DNA of 29,319 nt from Actinomycetes bacterium (GTDB lineage Bacteria; Actinomycetota; Actinomycetes; Actinomycetales; Microbacteriaceae), in assembly GCA_023431405.1 (NCBI GenBank), contig JAEYVZ010000036.1, positions 1 to 29,319 on the forward strand. The letters are read 5' to 3'. Position numbers and translations under genes: made by a program. How positions within the stretch are numbered: position 1 is the first letter of the stretch; each line of letters opens with the position of its first letter. The notes under the pieces were generated by a model. It was given only the letters and a program-made list of their open reading frames with translations, was not told the origin of the DNA and did not search any database. Positions 1 through 6,856 of this stretch are shown in pieces.

Positions 1-100
1 GTGTCAAGCGCATCAGGGTGTCAAGCGCATCAGGGTGTCAAGCGCATCAGGGTGTCAAGCGCATCAGGGTGTCCAGCGCATCAGGGTGTCCAGCACATGG
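1..100. repeat. 17-bp tandem repeat array (about six units)
   Basis: Four perfect head-to-tail copies of the 17-mer gtgtcaagcgcatcagg occupy 1-68. A fifth copy with one change (aag to cag) is at 69-85 and a degenerate, shortened sixth copy at 86-100. Copies touch directly, with no spacers. Read on the minus strand every perfect copy contains TTGACAC, which resembles a -35 box, but no matching -10 boxes are visible. The unit length is not a multiple of three and no gene is supported here. The array starts at the first base of the window, so it may continue to the left. It lies just beyond the terminator of the ABC operon and is best read as an intergenic variable-number tandem repeat; a protein-binding array is possible. 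Confidence 0.9.
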
Positions 101-131
101 AGAGGGCCCCCGCCGTGAGCGAGGGCCCTCT
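101..131 (-). terminator. Hairpin terminator of ABC operon 1
   Basis: Perfect 9-bp inverted repeat: AGAGGGCCC at 101-109 pairs with GGGCCCTCT at 123-131, around a 13-nt loop. It lies 24 bp past the stop of the permease gene that ends at 155. No clear U-tract follows on the minus strand, which is common for terminators in high-GC actinobacteria. The symmetry would also allow it to stop transcription entering from the left. Confidence 0.7.
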
Positions 132-154
132 GCCTGTGCGGTGAGGAGAACTCC

Positions 155-1429
155 CTACGTCCTCACGTTCCCGCTGCGCAGACGCGAGATGGCATCCACG
201 GTTGCGGCGAGGATCAGCACCCCACCAGTGACCAGCAGGTTGATGCCGGCCTCCAGACGCAGCAGCGCGAGACCGTTGATGATCATCGCGATCACGAGAC
301 CGCCGATGGCCGCATGGACGAGCCTGCCCCGACCGCCGAAGAGGCTGACGCCACCGACGACGGCGGCAGCGACACCCGACAGCACGATGTCGCGGCCTGC
401 CGCGCCGTCGACGGATCCGATGCGCGCCTGGGCGAACAGGCCTGCCACGACGGCCAGGCTCGAGCAGATGACGAAGCACCACCACTTGATCCAGCGCACC
501 TTGATGCCCGAGCGCCGGGCTGCCTCGGCGTTGCCGCCGATGGCGTACACGTAGCGGCCGAACCGGGTGCGGTCGAGCACGAAGGTGCCGATCCACAGGA
601 TCGTGAGCACGACCGGGACGATCACCGGGACGCCCTCGATGGGGATCACCGATTGCGAGCGGTTGAGGTTCAGCACCGCTACGGCGAAGCCGCCGAGCGC
701 GGCGATGAGTCCGAGCTTGATCCACACGAGTGAGATCGCGCGCTTCGGCACCCCCGCGCGCGTGCGACGACGGCGGTCCCAGAACGACGTGGCGCCGGAG
801 ATGAGGAGGGCGACGGCCAGCATGACCCACCCGCCCCATACCGGGAGCCGTCCGTTCTGGAGCGCGATGATCTCCGGGGCGTTGATCGGGTAGAGGCCGC
901 CGGCGCCGATGATGAGCAGGGCGAGTCCCTGGTAGCCGAGGAACAGGCCGAGCGTCACGACGAACGACGGGATGCCGACCCTCGCGACGAGGAAGCCGAT
1001 CAGCGCGCCGGTGGCGAAGCCGACGGCGAAGCCCAGCGCCAGCGCCAATGGCCACGGGACCCCGAACTTCACGTTGAGAACGACGAAGGATGCCATCGCG
1101 ACACCGCCCGTGACGCCGGCCGACAGGTCGATCTCGCCGAGCAGCAGCACGAACACGAGCGCCATTCCCAGCACGACGTAGGCCGCCGCCTGGTTCATGA
1201 GGTTCGCGAAGTTGATCGGCGTCAGGAAGAAGGGGCTCAGGATGCCGAAGAGGATCGTCAGGAAGATGAGTCCCGCGATCGCGGGGAGGGCGCCCATCTC
1301 TCCGCCGCGCACGCGCTGCACCCAGGCGGCGACCTGTTCGCGCAGCCCGCCTTCGACCCCGCTTCCGATGAGGTCGCCGGCGACGGGGTCGGGTGCTGCC
1401 GCCGTGCGTGCACTCGTCTGCGTGGTCAT
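155..1429 (-). CDS. Sugar ABC transporter permease (XylH/RbsC-type), importer 1
   Basis: 424-residue integral membrane protein forming the channel of a pentose/monosaccharide ABC importer. After a roughly 45-residue cytosolic N-terminus it has about ten hydrophobic segments. Diagnostic features are GEIDLSAG at residues 98-105, the IPSFVVTLG segment, a basic cytosolic loop (WDRRRRTRAGVPKRA) in the middle as in XylH, and GGVSLFGGRG near the C-terminus, all typical of the branched-chain amino acid/ribose permease family (BPD_transp_2). Its ATG overlaps the stop of the ATPase gene by 4 bp (ATGA at 1429-1426), indicating translational coupling. It is the last gene of a three-gene operon and is followed by the hairpin at 101-131. 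It is a paralogue of the permease at 3604-4848. Xylose is the likeliest substrate class by family; the exact sugar is not determined. Confidence 0.93.
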   Translation of the reverse strand: MTTQTSARTAAAPDPVAGDLIGSGVEGGLREQVAAWVQRVRGGEMGALPAIAGLIFLTILFGILSPFFLTPINFANLMNQAAAYVVLGMALVFVLLLGEIDLSAGVTGGVAMASFVVLNVKFGVPWPLALALGFAVGFATGALIGFLVARVGIPSFVVTLGLFLGYQGLALLIIGAGGLYPINAPEIIALQNGRLPVWGGWVMLAVALLISGATSFWDRRRRTRAGVPKRAISLVWIKLGLIAALGGFAVAVLNLNRSQSVIPIEGVPVIVPVVLTILWIGTFVLDRTRFGRYVYAIGGNAEAARRSGIKVRWIKWWCFVICSSLAVVAGLFAQARIGSVDGAAGRDIVLSGVAAAVVGGVSLFGGRGRLVHAAIGGLVIAMIINGLALLRLEAGINLLVTGGVLILAATVDAISRLRSGNVRT

Positions 1430-2214
1430 ACGTCGCCTCCGATGGGGATCGTGCCGGTGCCGATGAGGTCGACGCCGGCGGGCACCTTGGTGCCGGTGAT
1501 GTAGCCGACGACGTCATCGCGCGTCGTCTCGGCCGTGTTGACCTGCGCCACCATCTGGCCGAGGTACAGCACGGCGATGTCGTCGGCGACGGCGAACACG
1601 TCGGCGAGGTTGTGGCTGATGAGGACGACGGCGACGCCCTGCTCGCTCAGGCGGCTCACGAGGTGGAGCACCTGCTCGGTCTGGGCGACGCCGAGGGCGG
1701 CGGTCGGCTCGTCGAGGATCACCACGCGGGCCTTCTTCAGCACCGCTCGGGCGATGGCGACTGTCTGGCGTTGACCGCCCGACAGCGACGACACCTTCTG
1801 GCGCACCGACTTGACGGTGCGCACGGAGAGGGATCGCAGTGTGTCGGAGGCCTCTTTCTCCATGCGGCCCTCGTCGAACGTGCCGGCCGACAGCTCCTCG
1901 CGACCGAGGAACATGTTCTGCACGATGTCGAGGTTGTCGCACAGCGCGAGGTCCTGGTAGACGACCTCGATGCCGAGGCCGGCGGCATCCCGCGGGCTGT
2001 GGAGGGCGACGGGCGCGCCCTCGAAGAGCACTTCGCCCTCGTCGTAGGGCTGAACGCCGGCGAGGCCCTTGATGAGCGTCGATTTGCCTGCGCCGTTGTC
2101 TCCGACCAGCGCGGTGACCTTGCCGGGCCGGACGTCGAGGTCGACGCCCTTCAGGACGCTGACCGGGCCGAACGACTTCTTCACCCCGCGCAGTCTGATG
2201 ATGGGTTCTGTCAT
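1426..2214 (-). CDS. Sugar ABC transporter ATP-binding protein (XylG-like, single domain), importer 1
   Basis: 262-residue cytosolic ATPase energising importer 1. Walker A GDNGAGKST is at 38-46, the Q-loop lies in VVYQDLALCDNLD (about 85-97), the ABC signature LSGGQ at 144-148, and Walker B with catalytic Glu in VVILDEP at 164-170, followed by the switch His in LISHN. E. coli XylG and RbsA carry two fused nucleotide-binding domains (about 500 residues). This protein has only one, so it should act as a homodimer. The ATG at 2214 is preceded by AAGGAAG at a normal distance, and the stop overlaps the permease start by 4 bp. A strong hairpin (2263-2294) separates it from the binding-protein gene. 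Confidence 0.94.
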   Translation of the reverse strand: MTEPIIRLRGVKKSFGPVSVLKGVDLDVRPGKVTALVGDNGAGKSTLIKGLAGVQPYDEGEVLFEGAPVALHSPRDAAGLGIEVVYQDLALCDNLDIVQNMFLGREELSAGTFDEGRMEKEASDTLRSLSVRTVKSVRQKVSSLSGGQRQTVAIARAVLKKARVVILDEPTAALGVAQTEQVLHLVSRLSEQGVAVVLISHNLADVFAVADDIAVLYLGQMVAQVNTAETTRDDVVGYITGTKVPAGVDLIGTGTIPIGGDV

Positions 2215-2262
2215 GTCTCGCTTCCTTGCGATGTGTGTGGGCAGCGGCGAGGCCGCGTGGCA

Positions 2263-2294
2263 AGGGCGCCGCGCCTGGGAAGACGCGGCGCCCT
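2263..2294 (-). terminator. Intra-operon hairpin between binding-protein and ATPase genes
   Basis: Perfect 11-bp inverted repeat: AGGGCGCCGCG at 2263-2273 pairs with CGCGGCGCCCT at 2284-2294, with a 10-nt loop. It sits 13 bp after the stop of the lipoprotein gene and 48 bp before the ATPase start. There is no U-tract. Hairpins here in binding-protein operons usually act as partial terminators or 3' stabilisers, so that the binding protein is made in excess over the ATPase and permease. That role is inferred from position. Confidence 0.7.
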
Positions 2295-2307
2295 CATCAC
2301 AGCCGGA

Positions 2308-3399
2308 TCACTCGACGCCGAACTCGGCGCACTTGTCGGCGAGGCTGACACCGTCGATGTCGCCGGCGCAGATCTCCGCCGCGGAGGCGTCACCGGCGGC
2401 GACGACGTCCTTGACCTGCTCGGGTCCGACCAGCTGCGGGGTGACGGCGATGTACGGCGTGCCGTCCTCGAGCTTCTGGTCGGCCGTCGGCGTCTCGCCC
2501 TTCAGCAGCGCGACGGCGACCTCGACGGCCTTGTCGGCCTCCAGCTTGACCGGCTTGTAGACGGTGGCCGTCTGCCATCCGGTGAGGATGTTGCGCAGGC
2601 CCTCGAGGTTGGCGTCCTGGCCGGAGACCGCGACACCGGTGAGGCTGTTGTCCTGCAGCACCTTGATGACACCGTCGGCGTTGGTGTCGTTGGCCGCCCA
2701 CACGCCGTCGACCTTGCCGTCGTTGGCGGTGAGTGCCTGCTCGAAGTTGGTCTGGCTCTTCGCGCCGTCCCACACGCCGGTCGGCTCGGCGACCGCCTTG
2801 ATGCCGGCGGCCTCCATCACCTCGACGGCGCCTTCGCGGAACATGGCCGCGTTGCCGTCGGTCGGGTCGCCGCCCATGTAGAAGACCTGCGCGGTCTTCG
2901 GGTCCTTGCCGGCGGCCTCGAGGCCGTCGAGAACGGTCTGACCCTGCAGGCGGCCGACCTCGACGTTGTCGAACGACACGTAGTAGTCGGCGCCCTTGAA
3001 GGGGCGGTCGTAGGCGATGACGGGGATGCCCTGGCCGGCGGCCTTGGCGGCGACGCCCTCGGCGGCACCGTTGTAGTCGACGAGCAGCATGACGCCGCAG
3101 CCCTGCGTGAGCTGCTGGTCGGCGATCGTCGCGTACTTCGACACGTCGCCCTGGGCGTTCTGGATGTCGACCTCGAAGCCGGCGTCCTCGAGGCCCGCCT
3201 GCAGGTACTTGCGGTCGAAGTTCTCCCAGCGGGGCGAGGATGCCGCGTCGGGCAGGATGACGCAGGCGCGACCGCCGGCGTCGGGCGTGTCGCCGCCCGA
3301 GCCGCTGGGGCTCGGCGTGCCGGCTCCCGTGGAACAGCCGGCCATCAGGAGCGCCGTGCCGCTGAGTACAGCAGCGGCCAGCAGAGTGGACTTCTTCAT
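2308..3399 (-). CDS. XylF-like sugar-binding lipoprotein, importer 1
   Basis: 363-residue periplasmic-binding-protein-fold (type 1) lipoprotein that captures the sugar outside the membrane. The signal peptide begins MKKSTLLAAAVL and ends in the lipobox LMAGC, with lipidated Cys22. A Ser/Gly/Pro-rich linker follows. XylF-family signatures are visible: GGDPTDGNAAMFREGA, VWAANDTNADG, SGQDANLEGLRNIL and QTATVYKP. The C-terminus carries two Cys (EIC...DKC), probably a disulfide. I chose ATG 3399 over an earlier in-frame start at 3450 because it begins a classic signal peptide and is preceded by GAAAGG; the longer version would put a polar tail before it. It is the first gene of operon 1 and has its own promoter at 3459-3487. 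Xylose or a related pentose is the most likely ligand by family. Confidence 0.92.
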   Translation of the reverse strand: MKKSTLLAAAVLSGTALLMAGCSTGAGTPSPSGSGGDTPDAGGRACVILPDAASSPRWENFDRKYLQAGLEDAGFEVDIQNAQGDVSKYATIADQQLTQGCGVMLLVDYNGAAEGVAAKAAGQGIPVIAYDRPFKGADYYVSFDNVEVGRLQGQTVLDGLEAAGKDPKTAQVFYMGGDPTDGNAAMFREGAVEVMEAAGIKAVAEPTGVWDGAKSQTNFEQALTANDGKVDGVWAANDTNADGVIKVLQDNSLTGVAVSGQDANLEGLRNILTGWQTATVYKPVKLEADKAVEVAVALLKGETPTADQKLEDGTPYIAVTPQLVGPEQVKDVVAAGDASAAEICAGDIDGVSLADKCAEFGVE

Positions 3400-3458
3400 C
3401 TTTCGCCTTTCACCGTCGAAAACTGCGAGTGGGTGGTGCGCGGGTCGCACTGGGGACG

Positions 3459-3487
3459 ATCCTTATGCGTTCACCTCTTGGAGTCAA
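3459..3487 (-). promoter_or_regulatory. Sigma-70-type promoter of ABC operon 1
   Basis: On the minus strand TTGACT (3487-3482) is followed after exactly 17 nt by AAGGAT (3464-3459), itself preceded by TA, giving a TAAGGAT-like -10 region. The spacing is ideal for the housekeeping sigma factor. The start codon of the binding-protein gene is 60 bp downstream, leaving a leader of about 50 nt. The spacer contains GCGTTCACC (3467-3475), an exact inverted copy of GGTGAACGC at 3532-3540, so a repressor could bind inside the promoter. Confidence 0.65.
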
Positions 3488-3522
3488 GACATGAACATAA
3501 AGAACTGATATCGGTCTGGACA

Positions 3523-3539
3523 CGTTCAGTCGGTGAACG
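3523..3539. promoter_or_regulatory. Operator candidate: palindrome CGTTCA-N5-TGAACG
   Basis: Perfect 6-bp inverted repeat CGTTCA (3523-3528) and TGAACG (3534-3539) with a 5-nt spacer, upstream of the operon-1 promoter. Further half-sites occur nearby: CGTTCA at 3468-3473, inside the promoter spacer, and TGAACA at 3492-3497. The arrangement fits a dimeric repressor or activator controlling the operon. The ROK regulator at 6857-8053 is the obvious candidate, though no direct evidence links them. The rest of the 204-bp gap (3400-3603) shows no gene. Confidence 0.45.
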
Positions 3540-3603
3540 CACGTCAGACCCCGGAAGCGGAGCGGACAGCCCCTCGAACGCCGGGGAGACGCGCAGGGTG
3601 CGG

Positions 3604-4848
3604 TCAGGCCCGGCCGACAGCGGCTCGCGTGCGCCGCGACAGCGAGTCGACGATGACGGCCAGCACCAGCACGGCCCCGGTGACCATGAACCGCACCGAG
3701 GAATCCAGGTTCAGCAGCGTGAGCCCCGAGCTGATCGACTGGATGACGATCACCCCGAGCAGTGCGGCGAAGGCGGTTCCGCGCCCGCCGAACAGCGACA
3801 CCCCGCCGATCACAGCGGCGGCGATGGCGTTGAGATTCGTGTCGCCGGTGCCCGTGCTCTGGTTCGCGGCCGCCAGACGCGCAGCGGCCAGCACGCCGCC
3901 GACAGCGGCAAGTGTCGTGCACAGGGCGAACACCGACAGATAGATCCGCTCCACCCGGATCCCCGCACGCCGCGCGGCCTCCACCGAGCCTCCCACCGCG
4001 TAGACGGCCCGACCCCACCGCGTGCGCGAGAGCAGATAGTGCATCACGACGACGAGGGCGAGGAAGAACACGAACATGACCCCGACGCCCCGCGACAGGT
4101 TGAGGTACCACGCGGCGCCGAGGAGGAGCACGAGCAGGATGCCGCTGCGCACCACGATCTCCCACGTGCTCTGGCTGTCGAGGTTCGCCTCGGCGCGCCG
4201 CCGGGCCCGTCGGTAGAGCGACCAGGCATAGGTGGCTGCCGTGGCGACGACCAGGGCGTACGAGACCCACGGCGGGAGGAACATGCGCTGGGCGAACTGC
4301 ACCAGCCACGAGTCGAACGGGAGGTTCACCGAACCGGTCTCCCCGAGCACCCACAGCTGCGCCCCCAGCACGGCCAGGAGGCCGGCGAGAGTGATGACGA
4401 AGCTCGGAAGTCCGAACCGGGTGTACAGGAACCCGTACATCAGCCCGACGACGGCTCCGACCCCGATCGCCGCGATCACCGCGATCAGCAGCGGCCACTG
4501 CGCCTGCACGAACCCGACCGCGAGCACCGCGGCGGCAAGGCCCGACACCGATCCGACCGACAGGTCGATCTCGCCGAGCAGCAGCACGACGACGATGCCG
4601 AGCGCGATGGTGCCGATCGACGCGCACTGCATCGTGAGGTTCACGAGGTTGGTGCTCGAGAGGAACACGGGGTTGAGGGTCTGGAAGACACCCCAGATGA
4701 CGACGAGCCCGCCGATCACGGGGAGTGGGCCCAGATCGCCGCCGCGGATGCGCATCCCGATGAGCTGGGCGCGTGTGCGCAGCGTCGGGTGCTCGTCGGT
4801 GTCGATCGGCAGCGAGCCGGTGACCGGTCCGGTCGCCGGGCCCGTCAC
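3604..4848 (-). CDS. Sugar ABC transporter permease (XylH/RbsC-type), importer 2
   Basis: 414-residue membrane permease, paralogous to the one at 155-1429. It shows the same family marks: GEIDLSVG at 92-99, LPSFVITLAGLL, a basic cytosolic loop (LYRRARRRAEANLDS), YAVGGSVEAARRAGI and IGGVSLFGGRGTAF near the C-terminus. About ten hydrophobic segments follow a polar N-terminal tail of roughly 40 residues. The GTG start at 4848 overlaps the upstream ATPase stop by 4 bp (GTGA). It is the last gene of operon 2. No strong terminator was found between its stop and the upstream region of operon 1, only a loose CCCCGG/CCGGGG pairing in 3541-3603. Confidence 0.92.
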   Translation of the reverse strand: MTGPATGPVTGSLPIDTDEHPTLRTRAQLIGMRIRGGDLGPLPVIGGLVVIWGVFQTLNPVFLSSTNLVNLTMQCASIGTIALGIVVVLLLGEIDLSVGSVSGLAAAVLAVGFVQAQWPLLIAVIAAIGVGAVVGLMYGFLYTRFGLPSFVITLAGLLAVLGAQLWVLGETGSVNLPFDSWLVQFAQRMFLPPWVSYALVVATAATYAWSLYRRARRRAEANLDSQSTWEIVVRSGILLVLLLGAAWYLNLSRGVGVMFVFFLALVVVMHYLLSRTRWGRAVYAVGGSVEAARRAGIRVERIYLSVFALCTTLAAVGGVLAAARLAAANQSTGTGDTNLNAIAAAVIGGVSLFGGRGTAFAALLGVIVIQSISSGLTLLNLDSSVRFMVTGAVLVLAVIVDSLSRRTRAAVGRA

Positions 4849-5726
4849 CGGTTCGCTCCCGAGCCGCCGCGGCGGCGGCGCGTCGACAGGGCGATCACCC
4901 GGCCGTCGTCGGACCCGGCCGCATCCTCACGGGCACGCGCCGGCGGAGGCGTGCGTCGTCCGACGTCGATCGCCCCGGTGATCGCGGCGATCAGCGTCTC
5001 GCTCGTCGCCTCCGCGGCGGTGAACTCGCCGTTGTTGCGCCCGAGCCGCAGCACGACGATGCGGTCGGCGACCGCCAGCACGTCGGCCATGTTGTGGCTG
5101 ATGAGCACCACCCCGTGGCCCCGCTCACGCAGGCGCTCGATGAGGTTCAGCACCTCCGCCGTCTGGGCGACCCCGAGCGCCGCGGTCGGCTCGTCGAGGA
5201 TCACGACCCGCGGCTGCCCGATGAGCGACCGGGCGATGGCCACCGTCTGACGCTGACCGCCCGACAGCGACGCGACGGGAATGCGCACCGACGGGATCTT
5301 CGCCGACAGCTCCCGCAGGAGAGCCCACGTGCGCTGCTCCATCTCGACCTCGTCGAGGGAGCCGTCGGAGGTGAGCTCGCGCCCGAGCCAGAGGTTCGCG
5401 ACGACGTCGAGGTTGTCGCAGAGGGCGAGATCCTGGAAGACCGTGGCGATTCCGAGCTCCTGCGCGTCTGCCGGACTGTCGATCTCGACGACGTCACCGT
5501 CGAACTCGACTGTTCCCGCGTCAGGCGGGTGAACGCCGGCGAGCACCTTCACGAGGGTCGACTTGCCTGCGCCGTTGTCTCCGATGAGCGCAACCACCTC
5601 GCCCTCGTTGACCCAGAAGTCGACGTCGGTGAGCGCCTTCACCGCACCGAAGTGCTTTCCGATGCCGCGCATCGTGAGCACCCGGTCGCGGTGGCGACCG
5701 GTGCGGGAAGGGGATGCGATCGTCAC
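4845..5726 (-). CDS. Sugar ABC transporter ATP-binding protein (single domain), importer 2
   Basis: 293-residue ATPase with Walker A GDNGAGKST at 49-57, Q-loop in VFQDLALCDNLD, signature LSGGQ at 154-158, Walker B/catalytic Glu in VVILDEP at 174-180 and LISHN downstream. The stretch from the signature through LDEPTAALGVAQT is nearly identical to the importer-1 ATPase, so the two operons are related by duplication. Its C-terminal tail is longer and rich in Arg and Ala. The GTG start at 5726 overlaps the binding-protein stop by 4 bp, and its own stop overlaps the permease start by 4 bp. Like its paralogue it has one nucleotide-binding domain and should dimerise. Confidence 0.94.
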   Translation of the reverse strand: MTIASPSRTGRHRDRVLTMRGIGKHFGAVKALTDVDFWVNEGEVVALIGDNGAGKSTLVKVLAGVHPPDAGTVEFDGDVVEIDSPADAQELGIATVFQDLALCDNLDVVANLWLGRELTSDGSLDEVEMEQRTWALLRELSAKIPSVRIPVASLSGGQRQTVAIARSLIGQPRVVILDEPTAALGVAQTAEVLNLIERLRERGHGVVLISHNMADVLAVADRIVVLRLGRNNGEFTAAEATSETLIAAITGAIDVGRRTPPPARAREDAAGSDDGRVIALSTRRRRGGSGANR

Positions 5727-6778
5727 GAAGAGTCCTCACGGATGCCGGCGGCCTCGCACGCGGCCGCGTACTCGGGGGTACAGATATCTTCGACAGTCCA
5801 GAACCCGTCCGCAATGACGGTGTCGGCGATGTCGGACACCGTGACCGCCACGGGGGTGAGGAGTGTCGCGGGCGTGCCGTCGACCATCAGGTCGCCGGTC
5901 ACCTCCCGTCCCTCCAGGAGATCGATCGCGACGTCGGCGGCACGCTGGGCCTGCGGCCGCAGCGCTTTGTACACCGTCATGTACTGGTCTCCGCTGACGA
6001 TGCGCTGGAGTGCGGTCAACTCGGCATCCTGACCGGTCACGATCGGCAGCGGCGACACGTCGGCCGCGCGCAGGGCAGCGATCGCTCCGCTGGCCGTGCC
6101 GTCGTTGGCGGCATACACGGCCGCGATGCGGTCGCCGTACTGGCTGATCTGCCCTGCCACCCAGTCCTGTGCCTTGTCGGGACTCCAGTCGGGCGTCGCG
6201 TACTCCGCGAGGATGCGCACGCCCGCCTGCTCCAGCACGCGCAGCGCTCCCTCGCGGAACCGGGCGGCGTTGCTGTCGGTCGGGGAGCCGTTGACCATGA
6301 GCACGCCGCCGTCCGGGTCGCCGCGCTCCTCGAGCGCGTCGACGAGCGCGGCGGCCTGCAGCTCGCCGACCTGCACGTTGTCGAACGAGACGTAGTACGC
6401 GAGATTCCCGCCCTCGACGAGCCGGTCGTACGCGACCACGGGCACGCCCTGGGCGTTGGCCGCGTTCACGATCGTCGTCGCGGCCTTCGCATCCACGGGG
6501 TCGAGCACGAGCACGCGCACCCCCGCAGCAAGCGCGGATTCGGCCTGCTGCTGCTGCTTCGCGGCATCCTGATCGGCGTTCGCGTACAGCACGGAGTAGT
6601 CGCCGCGCTCGGCCACCCGCTCCTCGAAGACCGGCCGGTCGAAGGTCTCGTACCGCGCCGTCTTCTTGTCGGGCAGGAGCAGCGCGACATCGGGCCCGCC
6701 CTGCGCAGGGGCGCACGCAGTCGCCAGGCCCAGCAGCAGGAGCAGGGTCAGTGAGACGGCGAATGTGCGACGGTGCAC
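5723..6778 (-). CDS. XylF-like sugar-binding lipoprotein, importer 2
   Basis: 351-residue sugar-binding lipoprotein of the type-1 periplasmic fold. The signal peptide MHRRTFAVSLTLLLLLGL ends in the lipobox LATAC, with lipidated Cys22. XylF-type signatures are NGSPTDSNAARFREGALRVL, VYAANDGTASGAI, TGQDAELTALQRIVSG and YMTVYKALRP. As in the importer-1 protein, the C-terminus has two spaced Cys (DICT...AACEAAG). Overall similarity to that protein looks moderate and the intervening loops differ, so the ligands may not be the same. The GTG start at 6778 has GAGGAG about 10 nt upstream. The gap to the ROK gene contains a hairpin (6816-6838). Confidence 0.9.
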   Translation of the reverse strand: MHRRTFAVSLTLLLLLGLATACAPAQGGPDVALLLPDKKTARYETFDRPVFEERVAERGDYSVLYANADQDAAKQQQQAESALAAGVRVLVLDPVDAKAATTIVNAANAQGVPVVAYDRLVEGGNLAYYVSFDNVQVGELQAAALVDALEERGDPDGGVLMVNGSPTDSNAARFREGALRVLEQAGVRILAEYATPDWSPDKAQDWVAGQISQYGDRIAAVYAANDGTASGAIAALRAADVSPLPIVTGQDAELTALQRIVSGDQYMTVYKALRPQAQRAADVAIDLLEGREVTGDLMVDGTPATLLTPVAVTVSDIADTVIADGFWTVEDICTPEYAAACEAAGIREDSS

Positions 6779-6815
6779 AGGATGCGGACTCCTCGGTGTC
6801 GGGGACGTTCTGCGG

Positions 6816-6838
6816 CCCGATCCGCGGGCGGGATCGGG
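6816..6838 (-). terminator. Hairpin between ROK regulator gene and importer 2
   Basis: Perfect 8-bp inverted repeat CCCGATCC (6816-6823) and GGATCGGG (6831-6838) with a 7-nt loop, in the 78-bp gap between the ROK stop and the binding-protein start. No U-tract. It could be a terminator of the regulator transcript or an attenuating element ahead of the importer-2 operon. No clear -35/-10 pair was found in this gap, so importer 2 may be partly read through from upstream. Confidence 0.5.
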
Positions 6839-6856
6839 TGCTGTGCGCAGAACCGG

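Noticed and set aside
1..100. CRISPR array
   Set aside because: The 17-bp units are directly adjacent with no unique spacers, and no cas genes are present.
18..554. 178-codon plus-strand frame starting in the tandem repeat
   Set aside because: The 17-bp repeat only gives an accidental periodic peptide, and most of the frame is antisense to the permease gene.
3541..3603. Terminator after the importer-2 permease (CCCCGG...CCGGGG)
   Set aside because: Only a 6-bp stem with a loop of more than 25 nt and no U-tract; too weak to call.
1393..5250. 1285-codon open frame on the plus strand
   Set aside because: It runs antisense to two well-supported ABC operons. Long open antisense frames are expected at this GC content, and the translation is low-complexity Arg/Asp/Gly/Val-rich with no recognisable domain.
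6779..6856. Dedicated promoter for importer 2
   Set aside because: No -35/-10 pair with acceptable spacing was found in the gap; only the hairpin at 6816-6838 is supported.
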